From Diplonema japonicum (Eukaryota; Euglenozoa; Diplonemea; Diplonemida; Diplonemidae), in contig OZ025752.1 of assembly GCA_964019335.1 (NCBI GenBank), positions 62,001 to 126,000 on the forward strand: 64,000 bases of DNA. The letters are read 5' to 3'. Numbering within the stretch: the first letter of the stretch is position 1; each line of letters starts with the position of its first letter. Shown here in pieces: positions 48,267 to 59,411 of the stretch. The notes beneath the pieces were generated by a model. That model saw only the letters and a program-made list of their open reading frames with translations, made no database searches and was not told where the DNA came from. The position numbers were made by a program, and so were the translations under genes.

Positions 48267-49023
48267 AGCCCACGTCTCTTGCAATATCATTTCAAAGAAG
48301 AAAAAAAAAAAAAAAAAAAAAAAATACCATCAGTCAAGGAAACAAAGACCTACGGCCCAAAGCGGGTTACCCAGAACCGTGGAGCCATTTTTGAAAAAAA
48401 CCGGAAATTTACAACAACATTCGAAGTAGGCATTCTTTTGAGGTCTGGCCGCGAAATAGAAAAATAATAATAATAATACCGGATTTGTACTTATATTTTT
48501 ATGTGAAGTCCCAAATTGGGCAAAAAATTCGAAAAAGGTACATAATATTTCAGAACACCATTAAGACAGAACATAAAAATTACAAAAATAAAAAGAAAAT
48601 CCCAGAAAATATCCCTAAAAATAAAAAATCCCAAGACAAAAACAAAATACCCCCCAGCCGGGGAGGGGGGTGGTATTACCGCAATTCTAGTTCACTATTG
48701 CCCAGTCCTGCATGTAAAGCACACCACATAGTCGCAGGACGGGCAGACCCTCCCGCGGGTGCTCATGTCATTTTTTTTTTCCTTCGGTCGGGAACGGTGC
48801 TCTCCAAACCTGCTGGGACGCTAGTAGGATCCATTGAAGGGTGCCTCTCGCCTGATGAGGACAGCACCTGGAGGAGTTGCGAGATATTTCCGAAACTGAG
48901 AGATGCCTAGTACTGACCATACCCCCTCCCCTTCTTCTAGGGGGCTGCGGCTCTCGCGCGGAGTTTGCATGTGACATCATCTTTTTCCTCTCGTTCTACC
49001 CCCCTTTCCCTACAACATTTCAG
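48267..49023. other. AT-rich spacer before DUF4116 copy D
   Basis: A degenerate acceptor module (48278-48295), an A25 tract, then unusually AT-rich unique DNA (48400-48650) with (TAA)n near 48463-48477, then ordinary DNA. No gene is supported. CTACAACATTTCAG ends at 49023. Confidence 0.5.
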
Positions 49024-49045
49024 CCACCCCCTCATAACAGCCAAC

Positions 49046-50212
49046 ATGGATGTGTTCGTAAAGGACGCTGCAGGGAAGCGCAAAGAGATGGTGGTGAAGG
49101 AGCACAGCACGCTTGCGGAGGTGGTGAAGGAGGCAGAGAGGGTGCTGGGCTATGAGGTGAAGGGGTGCACGGAGCTGTGGTACGATGGGGCTGTGGTGGC
49201 AGAGGGAGGGGACAGCAGCTTCTGCGGGCTGACGGGGATCAGTGCAGGCGACGAAGTGCAGGCCGTCTACTCCAATGCGAAGATGAAGGAAGAATTCAAG
49301 ACAGGCAAGGTCACTTTCGACCACACTTCCCCTGATGTGATGCGAGGCGATGCTGAGATCGCTCTTCTCGCAGCGCAGAGGGACACGAACTTGTTGAGGC
49401 ACGCCCTCCCCTCCCTTAGGGGGGACAAGGGCTTTATGCTGTCTGCATTGAAGGCTGTCAGGTATTGCTATGGTCCCGATATCCTTCACCATGCCACCCC
49501 CGAGCTCCTCGACGACGCTGGCTTTGCGGCCGACGCCATCATGACAAAAGCAGTGTTCGGTAATCTTAGATTTTCTGTGAGGTTGCAAACCGACCCGAGA
49601 GTGTGCCTTCTCCACAAGGTCACGAACCAGCGATTGCTCCCCGACCCTGTCCTTTCTGACGACACGGAGGTCGCCATGCTTCAGATCAAGATGTGGGACA
49701 GGGCCCACGAAGCCACGCCATGGGACTTTTCTGACGACCACGAGTGCTGTCTGCAGCATGTCTCTGAGCGTCTGCAGGGTGACAAGGAGTTTGTGCTGGC
49801 TGCTGTGGAGTATGACGGGATGAGCTTGAAGCACGCAGCGGGGCCCTTGAGGAACGACCCTGATGTTGTTCGTGCAGCTGTGCAGCAGAATGGGATGGCC
49901 TTGGGTTTTGCATCTGAGAAAGAGGAAGAAGAGGAAGAAGAAGAAGTTTGCGATGTTGGCGGTGAAGAAGGACTGGATGGCATTTTGCCACCTCACAGGT
50001 GCGGCGAGGGACAGCAAGGAGGTGGCATTGGAGGCTGCAAGTGCTTACGGTTACCTACCAAAGCGACTTCAGGAAGACAAGGAAGTGGCGCTGGCGACAG
50101 TGAGCAGGAACGGGTTGTATGTGCAGTGCCTCCCCGAGAAGCTGAAGTCAAGTGTGTGGTGCTGGCGGTGGTGAAGCAGAAGCTCATCGGTCATAGGTAG
50201 TTTTTGAGAAGA
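49046..50212 (+). pseudogene. Ubiquitin-like/DUF4116 copy D, central deletion and frameshift
   Basis: The N-terminal half is intact (variants KVTFDHTS, VRYCYGP, TKAVFGNLRFSVRLQT, WDRAHEATPWDFSDD). After the EKEEEEEE stretch about 330 bp are missing relative to the full copies, including the charged helix and nuclear signal, and the join to FAMLAVKKDWMAFCHL is out of frame. The repeat block then ends early at VKQKLIGHR. The copy at 62488 has the same junction, so both descend from one deleted ancestor. Confidence 0.8.
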
Positions 50213-50216
50213 AAAA

Positions 50217-50853
50217 TGGAAATATTAGCAAGGCTAAATAAGGAAAAGACGTGCAATAAGTGGGCAGGTAGAACGGAAGCACCCAAAAGGATGGAAGGGC
50301 TGAACAGGAAGAAAGAGGTGCTGATCAACCAGCTGAAGACTGGGCACCATGACCTGCTGAAGGTGGGATACGCCGAGCAGCGAATTTGCGTAAAGTGTGG
50401 CCCCAACACGAAGCGAACCCTCCAACATCTCTTCCTAGACTGTCCGTCATCCAAAGCAAGCAGGGACAAACACTTCGACACCCTGACGCTGAGACACATC
50501 CTTGTGGAGAACCCACGAAAAGCAATCCAATATCTCGAAGATACAGGGGACCTGCCCCCCTCCGCAACAACTCCACAACAACCAACTAACCTGCCGAAGT
50601 AGCATGCCAATCAGAAGGCGGCTGAGGCACTTCTGATTCATTCAGAATCCCGAGATCCCATCCCAGATCCCCAATCCTGTTTCTCGCAGAAACAGAGAAC
50701 ACCACCAACCCCCCCACTACAGCAGCCGACGAGACAGACGCAGCAGTGAAAATAAAAAAGCCCCCCTGAACAAGTTTACCCCCACCCCTATAACGTGATA
50801 AAAAAAAAAGAAAAAAAAAAAAGAGGATACTGAGGTCCGGCACCCGCAGTAGC

Positions 50854-50887
<34 letters not shown>

Positions 50888-51054
50888 GTAAAGTGCCAAA
50901 CAACCAGCAAAGCTTGTGGAATGAGAACACCAGTACGGTCATGAGTACCCGGGCAACCGGGTGAGCGTCTCGAGACACTTCCAACCCACCTAGTGGGTGC
51001 GACCTTAGCAAGTCGAAAAGGAAGTGGAATTTAAAAAAAAAAAAAAAAAAAAAA
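50217..51054 (+). mobile_element. 5'-truncated LINE family A insertion with empty-site counterpart
   Basis: It starts inside RNase H/C-terminal coding DNA (NKEKTCNKWAGRTEAPKRM, then finger RICVKCGPNTKRTLQHLFLD-C), continues through the 3' UTR with hairpin and A31 tract, and ends AAGTGGAATTT plus about 24 A. The flanks GAGAAGAAAAA and GTCCCCTTTTC are adjacent in the related locus at 63440-63460, which lacks the insert. The C-terminal reading frame looks intact. Confidence 0.88.
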
Positions 51055-51377
51055 GTCCCCTTTTCTTTTAGCCCACTCCTCCCTCTTTTCTTTTTATAGG
51101 CCATAGTACGTTGGTAAGAGCAAGACCTACTAGTGGTTCAGCAGGGAGGTCCAGGAATGAAAAGACAGTGTGGTGCAAAAGATTTCAGGCAAGACGACAA
51201 TCCATGAAGCGCTAGTGACATGTCTGAAAAGACTGAGAAAATTGAAAAAGGGAACTTTTTTTTCTTCTTTTTTTCCCCCGTAATTTGTCTCATCTAGGAT
51301 TAGGTGCTGCTGCAGAAGGGGAAAAAAAAAAACATTTTTCGTTGGGGGGGTTTTTTTTTTTAAAGCTGCTAGTGCAA

Positions 51378-53690
51378 TCATGAGGAAAACACGACACCTT
51401 GACAAGGAGCTGACGACAGTGTTGAGAAACGGGTCGATTGGAGCTCTGGCGAACGCAACCATGAACACGTGGAAAAACGTGTGTGAAGGCGTCCGGAAGC
51501 TAGATTGGAACTTGGAGACAGAAAGGGACCTGCTGAAAGGGGACCTGGACGAGGCACTGATTGAAGTACAACGGCTGGACGAAGCCCTAGCACAAAGGGT
51601 GCGGGAGCTTGACAAGAGAGCGAGAATGCGGAGGGAAGCAAAGTATGAAGAGCGTTTGAACACACACTTCCGCGAGGAAAGGCGGAGGATGACGGCCTTT
51701 GTGAGGAACTCCCAAACGGCAGGAGCACAAGCCGTGGCGAACAGCGAGGGGGCGATGACGGCGGACCTCAGAGAGATGGATGATGCACGAGGAATGGGAC
51801 AGGATCTTCTGCCTGTACGAAGTGGGCGGAGAGCCGAAGTACCAAGACTTCAAAGAACGATACGGTGCATACATTGAGAAGAACGAGATGGCCTTGCTCC
51901 CGCTGACGGGGAGCGACTTGCGAGAGGTGCTGATGAAGAAAACCGCCCCCCGATAGGCGGTGGTGATGATACGCGAAAGGAAGACTTCGTGGTGGGAGAC
52001 CTGCAAGAAGGAGAGAACGTTCTGACAATGGGAGACATCAACCTACACGAGGCGTGGAGCGCGTTCGCAACGCAGAGCGAGGGCGGCAGGAAGGTGATGA
52101 CATGGGTCGCGGAGACGGAAAGGATAATTTGGAACGACCCACGCAAACCAACCTGGCAAAGAAATATACAACGCTCCAGCCCAGACATCGTGATCGGGCA
52201 GCCAAGGTGGCCGAGGAAATGGAAACTGCTGGAAGGCTGGGTATCGGATCACCGACCAGTCATGACAGAAGTCCCATACGAGAAAACCACAGAGCAAAAA
52301 GCAGCACGAAAGGTACTACAATGGCAGTGACGAAAAGCAGACTGGGCAAAGTACACATTGGACCTTGAACACAAAGCTCCCAAGGTGGAAAGGTGCAAAG
52401 ACCCCAAAGAAGCGATAGCACGACTCATCGGACACATAAGAAGAGCATCCCGAGAAAACATCCCCCGCATCCCACAGAGACCAAGAGAAGAAAGAGAGCT
52501 GTGGTGGACCGAAGAGATACGAAAACTGCAAGACGAGGAAAACACCCTGAAACAAAAGCTCGGAGAACATGGAGGGAGCGAAGAAGAAGGGGAAGAACTG
52601 CAGAGACTGGGGAGCAACTGATGAAGAGTGAAAGGGAAAAGGCTTGGTTGGAGGTGACAAAGAAGCTGGGGAACGTGGGAGGAATAGGGCCGGTGTTCCG
52701 AATAGTTAGGGCAATGGACGGAAGAGCATCCAAGACCAACACCGACGTACCCTTAGTCGTGAAGAATGACGTTATCCACAAAAAAGCAAAGAAGGCTGAG
52801 ATCCTAGGGGAGTACTTTGCATCCATAAGCAAGTCAACCCAAGGACACGGCTACAACCCCGACCTCAAACAAAGTAATCACGACGCCTCCGAAGTACCTT
52901 TCAACATTGAAGAACTGAACAACGCTCTCGGTGAAATAAAAACGCACAAGAGCCCCGGCAAAGATGGTTTGCACAATGAGATGCTGAAGCAACTGGGTCC
53001 GAAAGCGAAAAAAACTCTCCTACATGTATTCAACCTATCATGGCAAGGAGGCTGTGTCCCACAAAGCTGGCGAGATGCACTCACAAAGCCCTTGCCCAAA
53101 CCGATGAAGGACCTCACGGACCCCAGCAGCTATCGTCCCATCGACCTCACCAGCAACCTGTGCAAGCTCGCTGAGAGGATGATAAAGGCAAGACTCAACT
53201 ACTTACTGGAAGATTCGACATCGAACGTGCACAAGCTCTGCAACACACAAGCCGGATTTCAAGCAGGCCGAACAACAATAGAACAGGTTGCAGCACTCAC
53301 ACAGAGGCTTAAGGGCGGTCAAAAAAAGAAGAAAGTCTCCTACACCATATTCCTCGACTTCGAAAAAGCATTCGACACGGTGCAAAAAGCAAAGCTAATG
53401 GAGAAGCTGACGGCCATGAAGCTCCCACCGCTGTACTTCCACACCGGCGCCTTCCTACAGAATAGACAGGCAGCAGTAAATCTGGAAGGAGTGACAAGCG
53501 ACAACCGTGAGAAGGAAGAAGGCGTACCGCAGGGAACGGTGCTCTCACCATTGCTGTTCCTGTTCTACGTGGACAACATAGCGAAAGCCCTTGAAGAGGA
53601 AGGACAAAGGGTCTTCGCATCGCGGACGACATGACAGCTGTGATCACCGCAGACAACCACGCAGAAGCACAGAAAAAGGCTTACCCCCAG
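51378..53690 (+). mobile_element. LINE family A: ORF1-like, endonuclease and RT, frameshifted
   Basis: 51380-51877 encodes a long coiled coil (DEALIEVQRLDEALAQRVRE...), continuing in another frame to 51956 (FCLYEVGGEPKYQDFKERYG). 51989-52330 is the C-terminal half of an APE-type endonuclease (GDINLHEAW, SSPDIVIGQ, VSDHRPVM). 52340-53634 is the RT: SPGKDGLHNEMLKQLGP, YRPIDLTSNLCKLAER, GFQAGRTTIEQV, IFLDFEKAFDTV, VPQGTVLSPLLFLFYVD. The YADD box is damaged by a small deletion (FAS then frameshift into ADDM). Pogo-like DNA starts at about 53690. Non-functional. Confidence 0.85.
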
Positions 53691-54778
53691 GGAAGTGCAA
53701 GAGATCAACACCTTGCACGCCGCCAAGAAAGCAAGAAAGCCTCCTGCGAAGCTCAAGCTTGCTGAGGCTGAAAAGGCCAAAAATAGGCCGCTACGCAGCC
53801 ACCTATGGTACCACGGCGGCCCAGCGCTGGTACCGCGCGAAGGAAGACATCACGGTGCCAACGTCCAGTATATCAGACTGGAAACACCGCTTTGGTAACT
53901 CCAAGGTCGATCCCCCTGCCGCACCCGTTACTGCGGGTCGCAAGCCTCTTCTGAACGAGGAAGAAACAACCAAGCTCTTTGCTTGGATCCAGGTGCAGAA
54001 CGGAAGGGGGGTGCCGGTAGCAGCGTCGGACATCTGCCTGTATGCAGAGGGTCTCCTGCGCTGCAACCCGCTGCGGAAGGAGAACCTCGAGGCGTTTGGG
54101 GGAACGGTGTCTTTCTCCCAAGCCTGGGCCAACCAGCTGTGCTCCAAGCATGGCATGACAAGCCGCCGCCCAAAAACAGGGAAGTCTAGCAGCCTCAATG
54201 ATACCCAAGCAGCAAGGAGGTTCGCAGAGTACGTCGGAAGGACCATCAAAGAACATGGGATCAGGCCAGAGTTGACCTGGAACATGGACCAGACGGCGCT
54301 TCCCCTGCTGCCGCTGGGGAAGAAGACGAAGGCTAAAAGGGGTTCCAAGGTTGTCAAGGTTAGGGGCTTGGGGGACAAGCGTGCCGTCACCGGACAGTTT
54401 TGCGTTTCCCTGTCTGGTGGCAAACTGCATCCGCAGTTAATTTACACGGGAAGAACAGAACCAGCCCGCTGCAGGAAATACCCCGGGTCCGTCCCTCGTG
54501 TTGCACACCCCCCAAAAGGCTGGAGTTTAACAGCTTCGAAATCCCACTGGGCCACCCAAGAAACGCTTCAGCTCTGGGTAAAATGTGTCTTTCTCCCCTG
54601 TTGCTATAAACTTATAAAGTCATCGGGCTGGGCACCCACCGAGCCCATCTTGCTCATCCTAGATGACTACAATGGCCACACTATGGATGATTTTGTGAAC
54701 TTGTTTTTAGAAACAAACGTTCACTTAGCTTTTGTCCCTCCAGGCCTCACCTATTTGTGCCAGCCCTGGACATAGGAC
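53690..54778 (+). mobile_element. Pogo-like DDE transposase copy 2
   Basis: N-terminal ARKPPAKLKLAEAEKAK, then a one-base A insertion, then KIGRYAATYGTTAAQRWYRA (helix-turn-helix), a CENP-B-like second DNA-binding region (AFGGTVSFSQAWANQLCSKH), and the catalytic domain with the first Asp in LTWNMDQTALPLL and the second in PILLILDDYNGHTMDD. FVPPGLTYLCQP ends at a stop created by the same one-base loss as in the 35-kb copy, before the third acidic residue. It is fused to LINE RT on the left; no terminal inverted repeats were recognised. Confidence 0.85.
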
Positions 54779-54865
54779 TGACGACTCATGTGTCATCTGA
54801 CACAAATACGGTTTCCGCCGCTTCTTGGGTGGACGAAACTTCGTCACTCACTTAAAATCATTTCA

Positions 54866-56235
54866 GCAACCTCTCATGGCAAAAAGGCTGCGTGCCCCAA
54901 CGCTGGCGTGACGCCCTTACGAAGCCCTTACCTAAGCCGATGAGAGATCGCACAGAACCCTGCAACTACCGTGATAAAGACACGGCTGCACTTTCTACAA
55001 GAAGACCCCGGGTCGGACCAACACGGACTATGCCACACACAAGCTGGGTTCCAAGCAGGCAGGTCCACCGTGGAACAGATAGCAGCCCTGACACAGAAGC
55101 TGAAGGACGGACAAGCAGAGAAGAAGGTGACTTTCTCGATATTTCTGGATTTCGAAAAGGCCTTCGACTCAGTCCAGAAGTCTCGGCTGATGAGAAAGCT
55201 GGAAGAAATGAACACACCCCCACTGTACCTGAATTGGATCTGGAGCATTCCTGCACAACAGGCAGGCAGCAGTGAGCATGGACGGGGTGAAAGGAACGAA
55301 CCGCGAGAAAGAAGAAGAGTGCCTCAGGGAACAGTACTCTCACCACTACTGTTCTTATACCATGTAGACGACATCGCAAGGACACTGGAGGCACAAGGGA
55401 ACGAGATCCTGGCATCACTGTACGCGGACGACATGGCGGCGATTGTCACTGGAGACAGCCATGAGGAAGCGCAGACAAAGGCACAGGCAGTTCTTGAGAA
55501 GATAGACGCCTGGGCAGAACGCTGGGGACTGAAACTGTCACGCAGGAAGACTTGTTACATGACAACAGGCAGCAAGAACAAGCAACAGAGCACACTGTAC
55601 TTCATGGAGAGCACACAGAAGACTGAAGTGAAGTACGAGGAGAACCCCATGTTCCTAGGAGTCATCTTTGACGAGAAAGTGACCTTCAAAGCACACGTAA
55701 GTTATGTGAAAAGAAGGCTGAATGAGAGGCTCAAGGTGCTGAGTGCACTGTCAGGCAAGGAATGGGGAAGCATGGCCAGAAGGTGACGTGAAAGACCTCC
55801 AAAAGATCCACAACGTTGCAGCCAGGAGCATCACCAGCTGCCAAATCTCTACCCCCGTCGAGACTCTCATGAGAATAGCGCGACTCTGGCCGATCGAGAG
55901 TCTGGTACGTGGGAACTACCTCACATGCTGCTACGTCCCAGGCCACTGCGGACTAGAAGGGAACGAGAAAGCAGATGAGCTGGCGGAAAAAGGCAGGGAA
56001 GAAGAGGCAACCCAAAAGATCAGCATGGGCGCAGCGAAGAACCACCTGCATCAGACAGAGAAGCAAAACATAGTTGCTGGGTTTAAAGAAGGAGAGGACA
56101 TACTATAAGTGGGCAGGGAAGACAGAAGCACCCAAAAGGATGGAAGGGCTCAGCAGAAAAGAAGAGGTGATGATCAATCAGCTGAAGTCCGGGCATCACA
56201 AGCTGTTGAAGAAAGACTTCAAGCAACGCATTTTG
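54866..56235 (+). mobile_element. LINE family A copy with RT and partial RNase H
   Basis: It starts directly after CTTAAAATCATTTCAG with the RT segment CVPQRWRDALTKPLPKPM, then CHTQAGFQAGRSTVEQ, SIFLDFEKAFDSVQKSRL, VPQGTVLSPLLFLYHVDD, an intact SLYADDMAAIVTG box and the thumb (WGLKLSRRKTCYMTTGS). RNase H is reduced to its last part (YVPGHCGLEGNEKADELAEK), and the C-terminal region stops at KKDFKQRI before the finger. Several frameshifts. Confidence 0.82.
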
Positions 56236-56340
56236 CGCATTTTGTCCCCCTGGGCTCACCTACATGGTTCAACCGATGGATATTGGGTTGAACGCAGCTG
56301 TAAAGTAATCTATTAATTAAGAAAGGTAGTAGGCCACACG
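56235..56340 (+). mobile_element. Pogo-like fragment with intact third acidic motif
   Basis: TTTGTCCCCCTGGGCTCACC and TACATGGTTCAACCGATGGA encode a diverged FVPxGLTYMVQPMDIGLNAAVK-type end, with Asp in QPMD. It is a third, older family member. 56341-56496 is unassigned. Confidence 0.6.
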
Positions 56341-56496
56341 AAGGCTCGACAAGCTGATTGCCTCAGGGGCAGCCAGGGAGGACAAAGATGCAGAAAGGGA
56401 ACCCTGGGGGTTTCTTCGCGCGGTTGCCGTTTGCAGCCCAGGCCAGTATAATATGTAGGTGGTAGTGGACCAGGCCCCCTGACGGCCTTACCTTAA

Positions 56497-56565
56497 AAAA
56501 ACTCCCGTACGGAAAAATTCCCGGACGCCAAAAAAACTCGGACATTTTTCCGCCCGGGAGTTTTT
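56497..56565. repeat. Short fold-back element
   Basis: AAAAACTCCCGTACGGAAAAA at 56497-56517 faces ATTTTTCCGCCCGGGAGTTT at 56544-56563 (20 of 22 paired). TTCGTTTTACAGTAT follows, shared with the 35.9-kb element, then the short ATAACAATCGAT repeat. Confidence 0.75.
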
Positions 56566-56809
56566 CGTTTTACAGTATAACAATCGATCGAAAACAGAAG
56601 AACGTATACCAGTGAATTGGAGGAAAGACACACGGCGTGCGGAGGTGATATATGTCGCAGGCCCCGTCCGCCGACGCGTCTGAACCAGCACTTCCTGGCG
56701 ACCAGGCCGTCTTTTCCCTTTTCCTACTTCACTTCGTTCCGTTATTTTCATTATTCTTTCCGGCGATAGACTGATACGGGCCATGGAAGCAACCTCTGCT
56801 TAATTCCTG

Positions 56810-56955
56810 GTACGGGGAGGCAGGGTCCTCTTGAGGATGTCAGTCACCTTTTCCCTTTTTTACTCGACTCTCTGTTTTCGTATGCAGTATTTATTCTTTT
56901 CCACCCCTTTTTATCTATTTCTTCGCTTCTCTATTCTAACTTAAAATCATTTCAG
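56810..56955 (+). other. Intron-like repeated module, copy 2
   Basis: CCTG|GTACGGGGAGG to TTAAAATCATTTCAG|AGG, 146 nt, with a branch-like TTCTAAC before it; closely matches 14044-14183. It ends about 150 bp upstream of copy F. Downstream, TGTCATTCAG (57081-57090) is a nearer acceptor-like end. Confidence 0.55.
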
Positions 56956-57108
56956 AGGCCCCGCAGTTTAACCAGCTCAGCTCGGTCAATGAGCGCAAAA
57001 AACGGATTACCTTTTCCCGTTTGAAAATGTCTTCGCCCCTTTTTTTCACCATTTTTTCCAGTGACCTTCCATGGTAATTTTGTCATTCAGCGGCCAACAG
57101 CAGCAAAC

Positions 57109-59040
57109 ATGGATGTGTTCGTAAAGGACGCTGCAGGGAAGCGCAAAGAGATGGTGGTGAAGGAGCACAGCACGCTTGCGGAGGTGGTGGAGGAGGCAGA
57201 GAGGGTGCTGGGCTATGAGGTGAAGGGGTGCACGGAGCTGTGGTACGATGGGGCTGTGGTGGCAGAGGGAGGGGACAGCAGCTTCTGCGGGCTGACGGGG
57301 ATCAGTGCAGGCGACGAAGTGCAGGCCGTCTACTCCAATGCGAAGATGAAGGAAGAATTCAAGACAGGCAAGGTCCCCTTCGACCACACTTCCCCTGATG
57401 TGATGCGAGGCGATGCTGAGATAGTTCTCCTTGCAGCGCAGAGGGACACGAACTTGTTGAAGTACGCCCTCCCCTCCCTTAGGGGGGACAAGGGCTTTAT
57501 GCTGTCTGCATTGAAGGCTTTCAGGTATTGTTATGGTTCCGATATCCTTCACCATGCCACCCCCGAGCTCCTCGACGACGCTGGCTTTGCGGCCGACGCC
57601 ATCATGACAAGACCATTAGACAGCCTTCTTAACTTTTCCAAGAGGTTGCAGACCGACCCGAGAGTGTGCCTTCTCCACAAGGCCTGGCAACAGCGATTGC
57701 TCCCCGACCCTGTCCTTTCTGACGACACGGAGGTCGCCATGCTTCAGATCAAGATGTGGGACAGGGCCCACAGAGCCAAGCCATGGGACTTTTCTGACGA
57801 CCACTCGTGCTGTCTGCAGCATGTCTCTGAGCGTCTGCAGGGTGACAAGGAGTTGGTGCTGGCTGCTGTGGAGTATGACGGGATGAGCTTGAAGCACGCA
57901 GCGGGGCCCTTGAGGAACGACCCTGATGTTGTTCGTGCAGCTGTGCAGCAGAATGGGATGGCCTTGGGTTTTGCATCTGAGAAGGAGGAAGAAGAGGAAG
58001 AAGAAACCTCGCAGAGCTACGGGAAGAAGCGAGTGGGAGTCCTTCGTTCACTGTGCATACGACGCATGGTCACTGTCCCAACAGGTACCCTCAAGCCTGG
58101 GCTTGTGAAGCTGCTGAGGCAGTATGACAAAGAGAAGAGGCAGGAGAAAAAAGCAAAAGAGGCAAAAGAAAAGGAAGAAGAGAAGGCGAAAGCAATAGAA
58201 AAAGGGGGAGAGAAGGAGAAAGCCATTGGGGAAAAGAGAGAGCTTGATGGGCCAGCTGGAGACCAATCCCCTGCAAAGAAACCTAAAACAGAAGTGGTGT
58301 CCTTCAGAAGCAACCCGGAGTTTGCGATGTTGGCGGTGAAGCAGAACTGGATGGCCGTTTGCCACCTCACAGGTGCGGCGAGGGACAGCAAGGAGGTGGC
58401 ATTGAAGGCTCTTCGGGCAGATTTAGGTGCTTACGATTACCTACCAAAGCAACTTCGTGATTATGACAAGGAAGTGGCTGTGGCGATGGTGAGTTCGGAC
58501 GGGAGGCGTGTGCAGTACCTCTCCAAGAAGCTGAAGAAGGAAAAGTGTGTAGTGCTGGCGGCGGTGAAGCAGAACGGGACTGCATTGAAGTATGTGAAGC
58601 AGTACTTCGATGACGACAGGGATGTGGCCTTGGTGGCTTGCATCAGCGGCGGGTGGCCTTACCTCTCCGACAGGCTGAAGGGGGACAAGCAGCTCGCGAT
58701 GAGGGCGGTGGCGCACGAAGGAAAGCTCTTTGAGAAGCTCAGCCCAGAGCTTCGGAGCGATAAGGACGTGGCACTGATCGCTGTGAAGAGGATGGCAATG
58801 CTCTCCACGGAAAAATATGGCAATGCTCTCCACCGTGGACACACAACCTTGAACATGGTGGGGGAGGGCCTGGCACCATTACTGGAATTTGCTTATGCCG
58901 TATTGAACATGCGCGGCTGCAGAGGAGTTGATGAGCTCAAGAAGAGCGTGTTGCGCAGCACCCTGCCAGAAGGAGAACAAATGCCAGATTCTGATAAATC
59001 TGAGTCCGAAGAGGAGGCATCTGAATCTGAATCTGAATGA
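57109..59040 (+). CDS. Ubiquitin-like/DUF4116 repeat protein, copy F
   Basis: A 643-residue protein. The leader is the CAACAGCAGCAAAC variant. The first half (AAQRDTNLLKYA, FRYCYGS, TRPLDSLLNFS) equals copy B; the C-terminal part (KLSPEL, RGHTTLN, LNMRGCRG, KKSVLRSTLPEGEQMPDSD) equals copy G. STEKYGNALHRG is specific to this copy. The tail is SESEEEASESESE. The charged helix and PAKKPKTE signal are intact. It forms a tandem pair with copy G. Confidence 0.82.
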   Translation: MDVFVKDAAGKRKEMVVKEHSTLAEVVEEAERVLGYEVKGCTELWYDGAVVAEGGDSSFCGLTGISAGDEVQAVYSNAKMKEEFKTGKVPFDHTSPDVMRGDAEIVLLAAQRDTNLLKYALPSLRGDKGFMLSALKAFRYCYGSDILHHATPELLDDAGFAADAIMTRPLDSLLNFSKRLQTDPRVCLLHKAWQQRLLPDPVLSDDTEVAMLQIKMWDRAHRAKPWDFSDDHSCCLQHVSERLQGDKELVLAAVEYDGMSLKHAAGPLRNDPDVVRAAVQQNGMALGFASEKEEEEEEETSQSYGKKRVGVLRSLCIRRMVTVPTGTLKPGLVKLLRQYDKEKRQEKKAKEAKEKEEEKAKAIEKGGEKEKAIGEKRELDGPAGDQSPAKKPKTEVVSFRSNPEFAMLAVKQNWMAVCHLTGAARDSKEVALKALRADLGAYDYLPKQLRDYDKEVAVAMVSSDGRRVQYLSKKLKKEKCVVLAAVKQNGTALKYVKQYFDDDRDVALVACISGGWPYLSDRLKGDKQLAMRAVAHEGKLFEKLSPELRSDKDVALIAVKRMAMLSTEKYGNALHRGHTTLNMVGEGLAPLLEFAYAVLNMRGCRGVDELKKSVLRSTLPEGEQMPDSDKSESEEEASESESE

Positions 59041-59104
59041 TGAAATAAAAGAGACGGTAGCCCCCTTTCTTTTGTTTAGCCTGTGGGGTGGCGATTGCAT
59101 TTTC

Positions 59105-59215
59105 TTGGCCTGACGAGAGCGTGTTGCGCAGCACCCTGCCAGAAGGAGAAAAAATGCCAACTTCTGATAAATCCGAAGAAGAAGGAAGAACACTGAATCT
59201 GAAAGAAGAATTAAA
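59105..59215 (+). pseudogene. DUF4116-gene C-terminal fragment between copies F and G
   Basis: GAGCGTGTTGCGCAGCACCC to CACTGAATCTGAAAGAAG repeats the end of copy B (38311-38405). The spacer that follows (59216-59411) is nearly identical to 38411-38607. This implies that a B-to-C type junction was copied here. Confidence 0.75.
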
Positions 59216-59411
59216 AAAAAAACTTTTTTTTGACACCGGTAGTTTGTGAGAGGATAGAGTCCCCTTTACTTTTAGCCTATTTGGGCGATTGCATTCTCTT
59301 GAGACACATCTCTTTTTCTCAGTGATTTTTATTGTGACTCTGTTTTTTCTCTCTCGTTCTGCCCCCCCTTTCCCTTTACAACATTTCAGCCACCCCCTCA
59401 TAACAGCAAAC

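Noticed and set aside
46191-48290. Long minus-strand ORF of about 700 codons opposite the ART-ankyrin gene
   Set aside because: It is a mirror of repetitive coding DNA; the translation is itself a repeat with no known domain, and the plus strand has clear domains.
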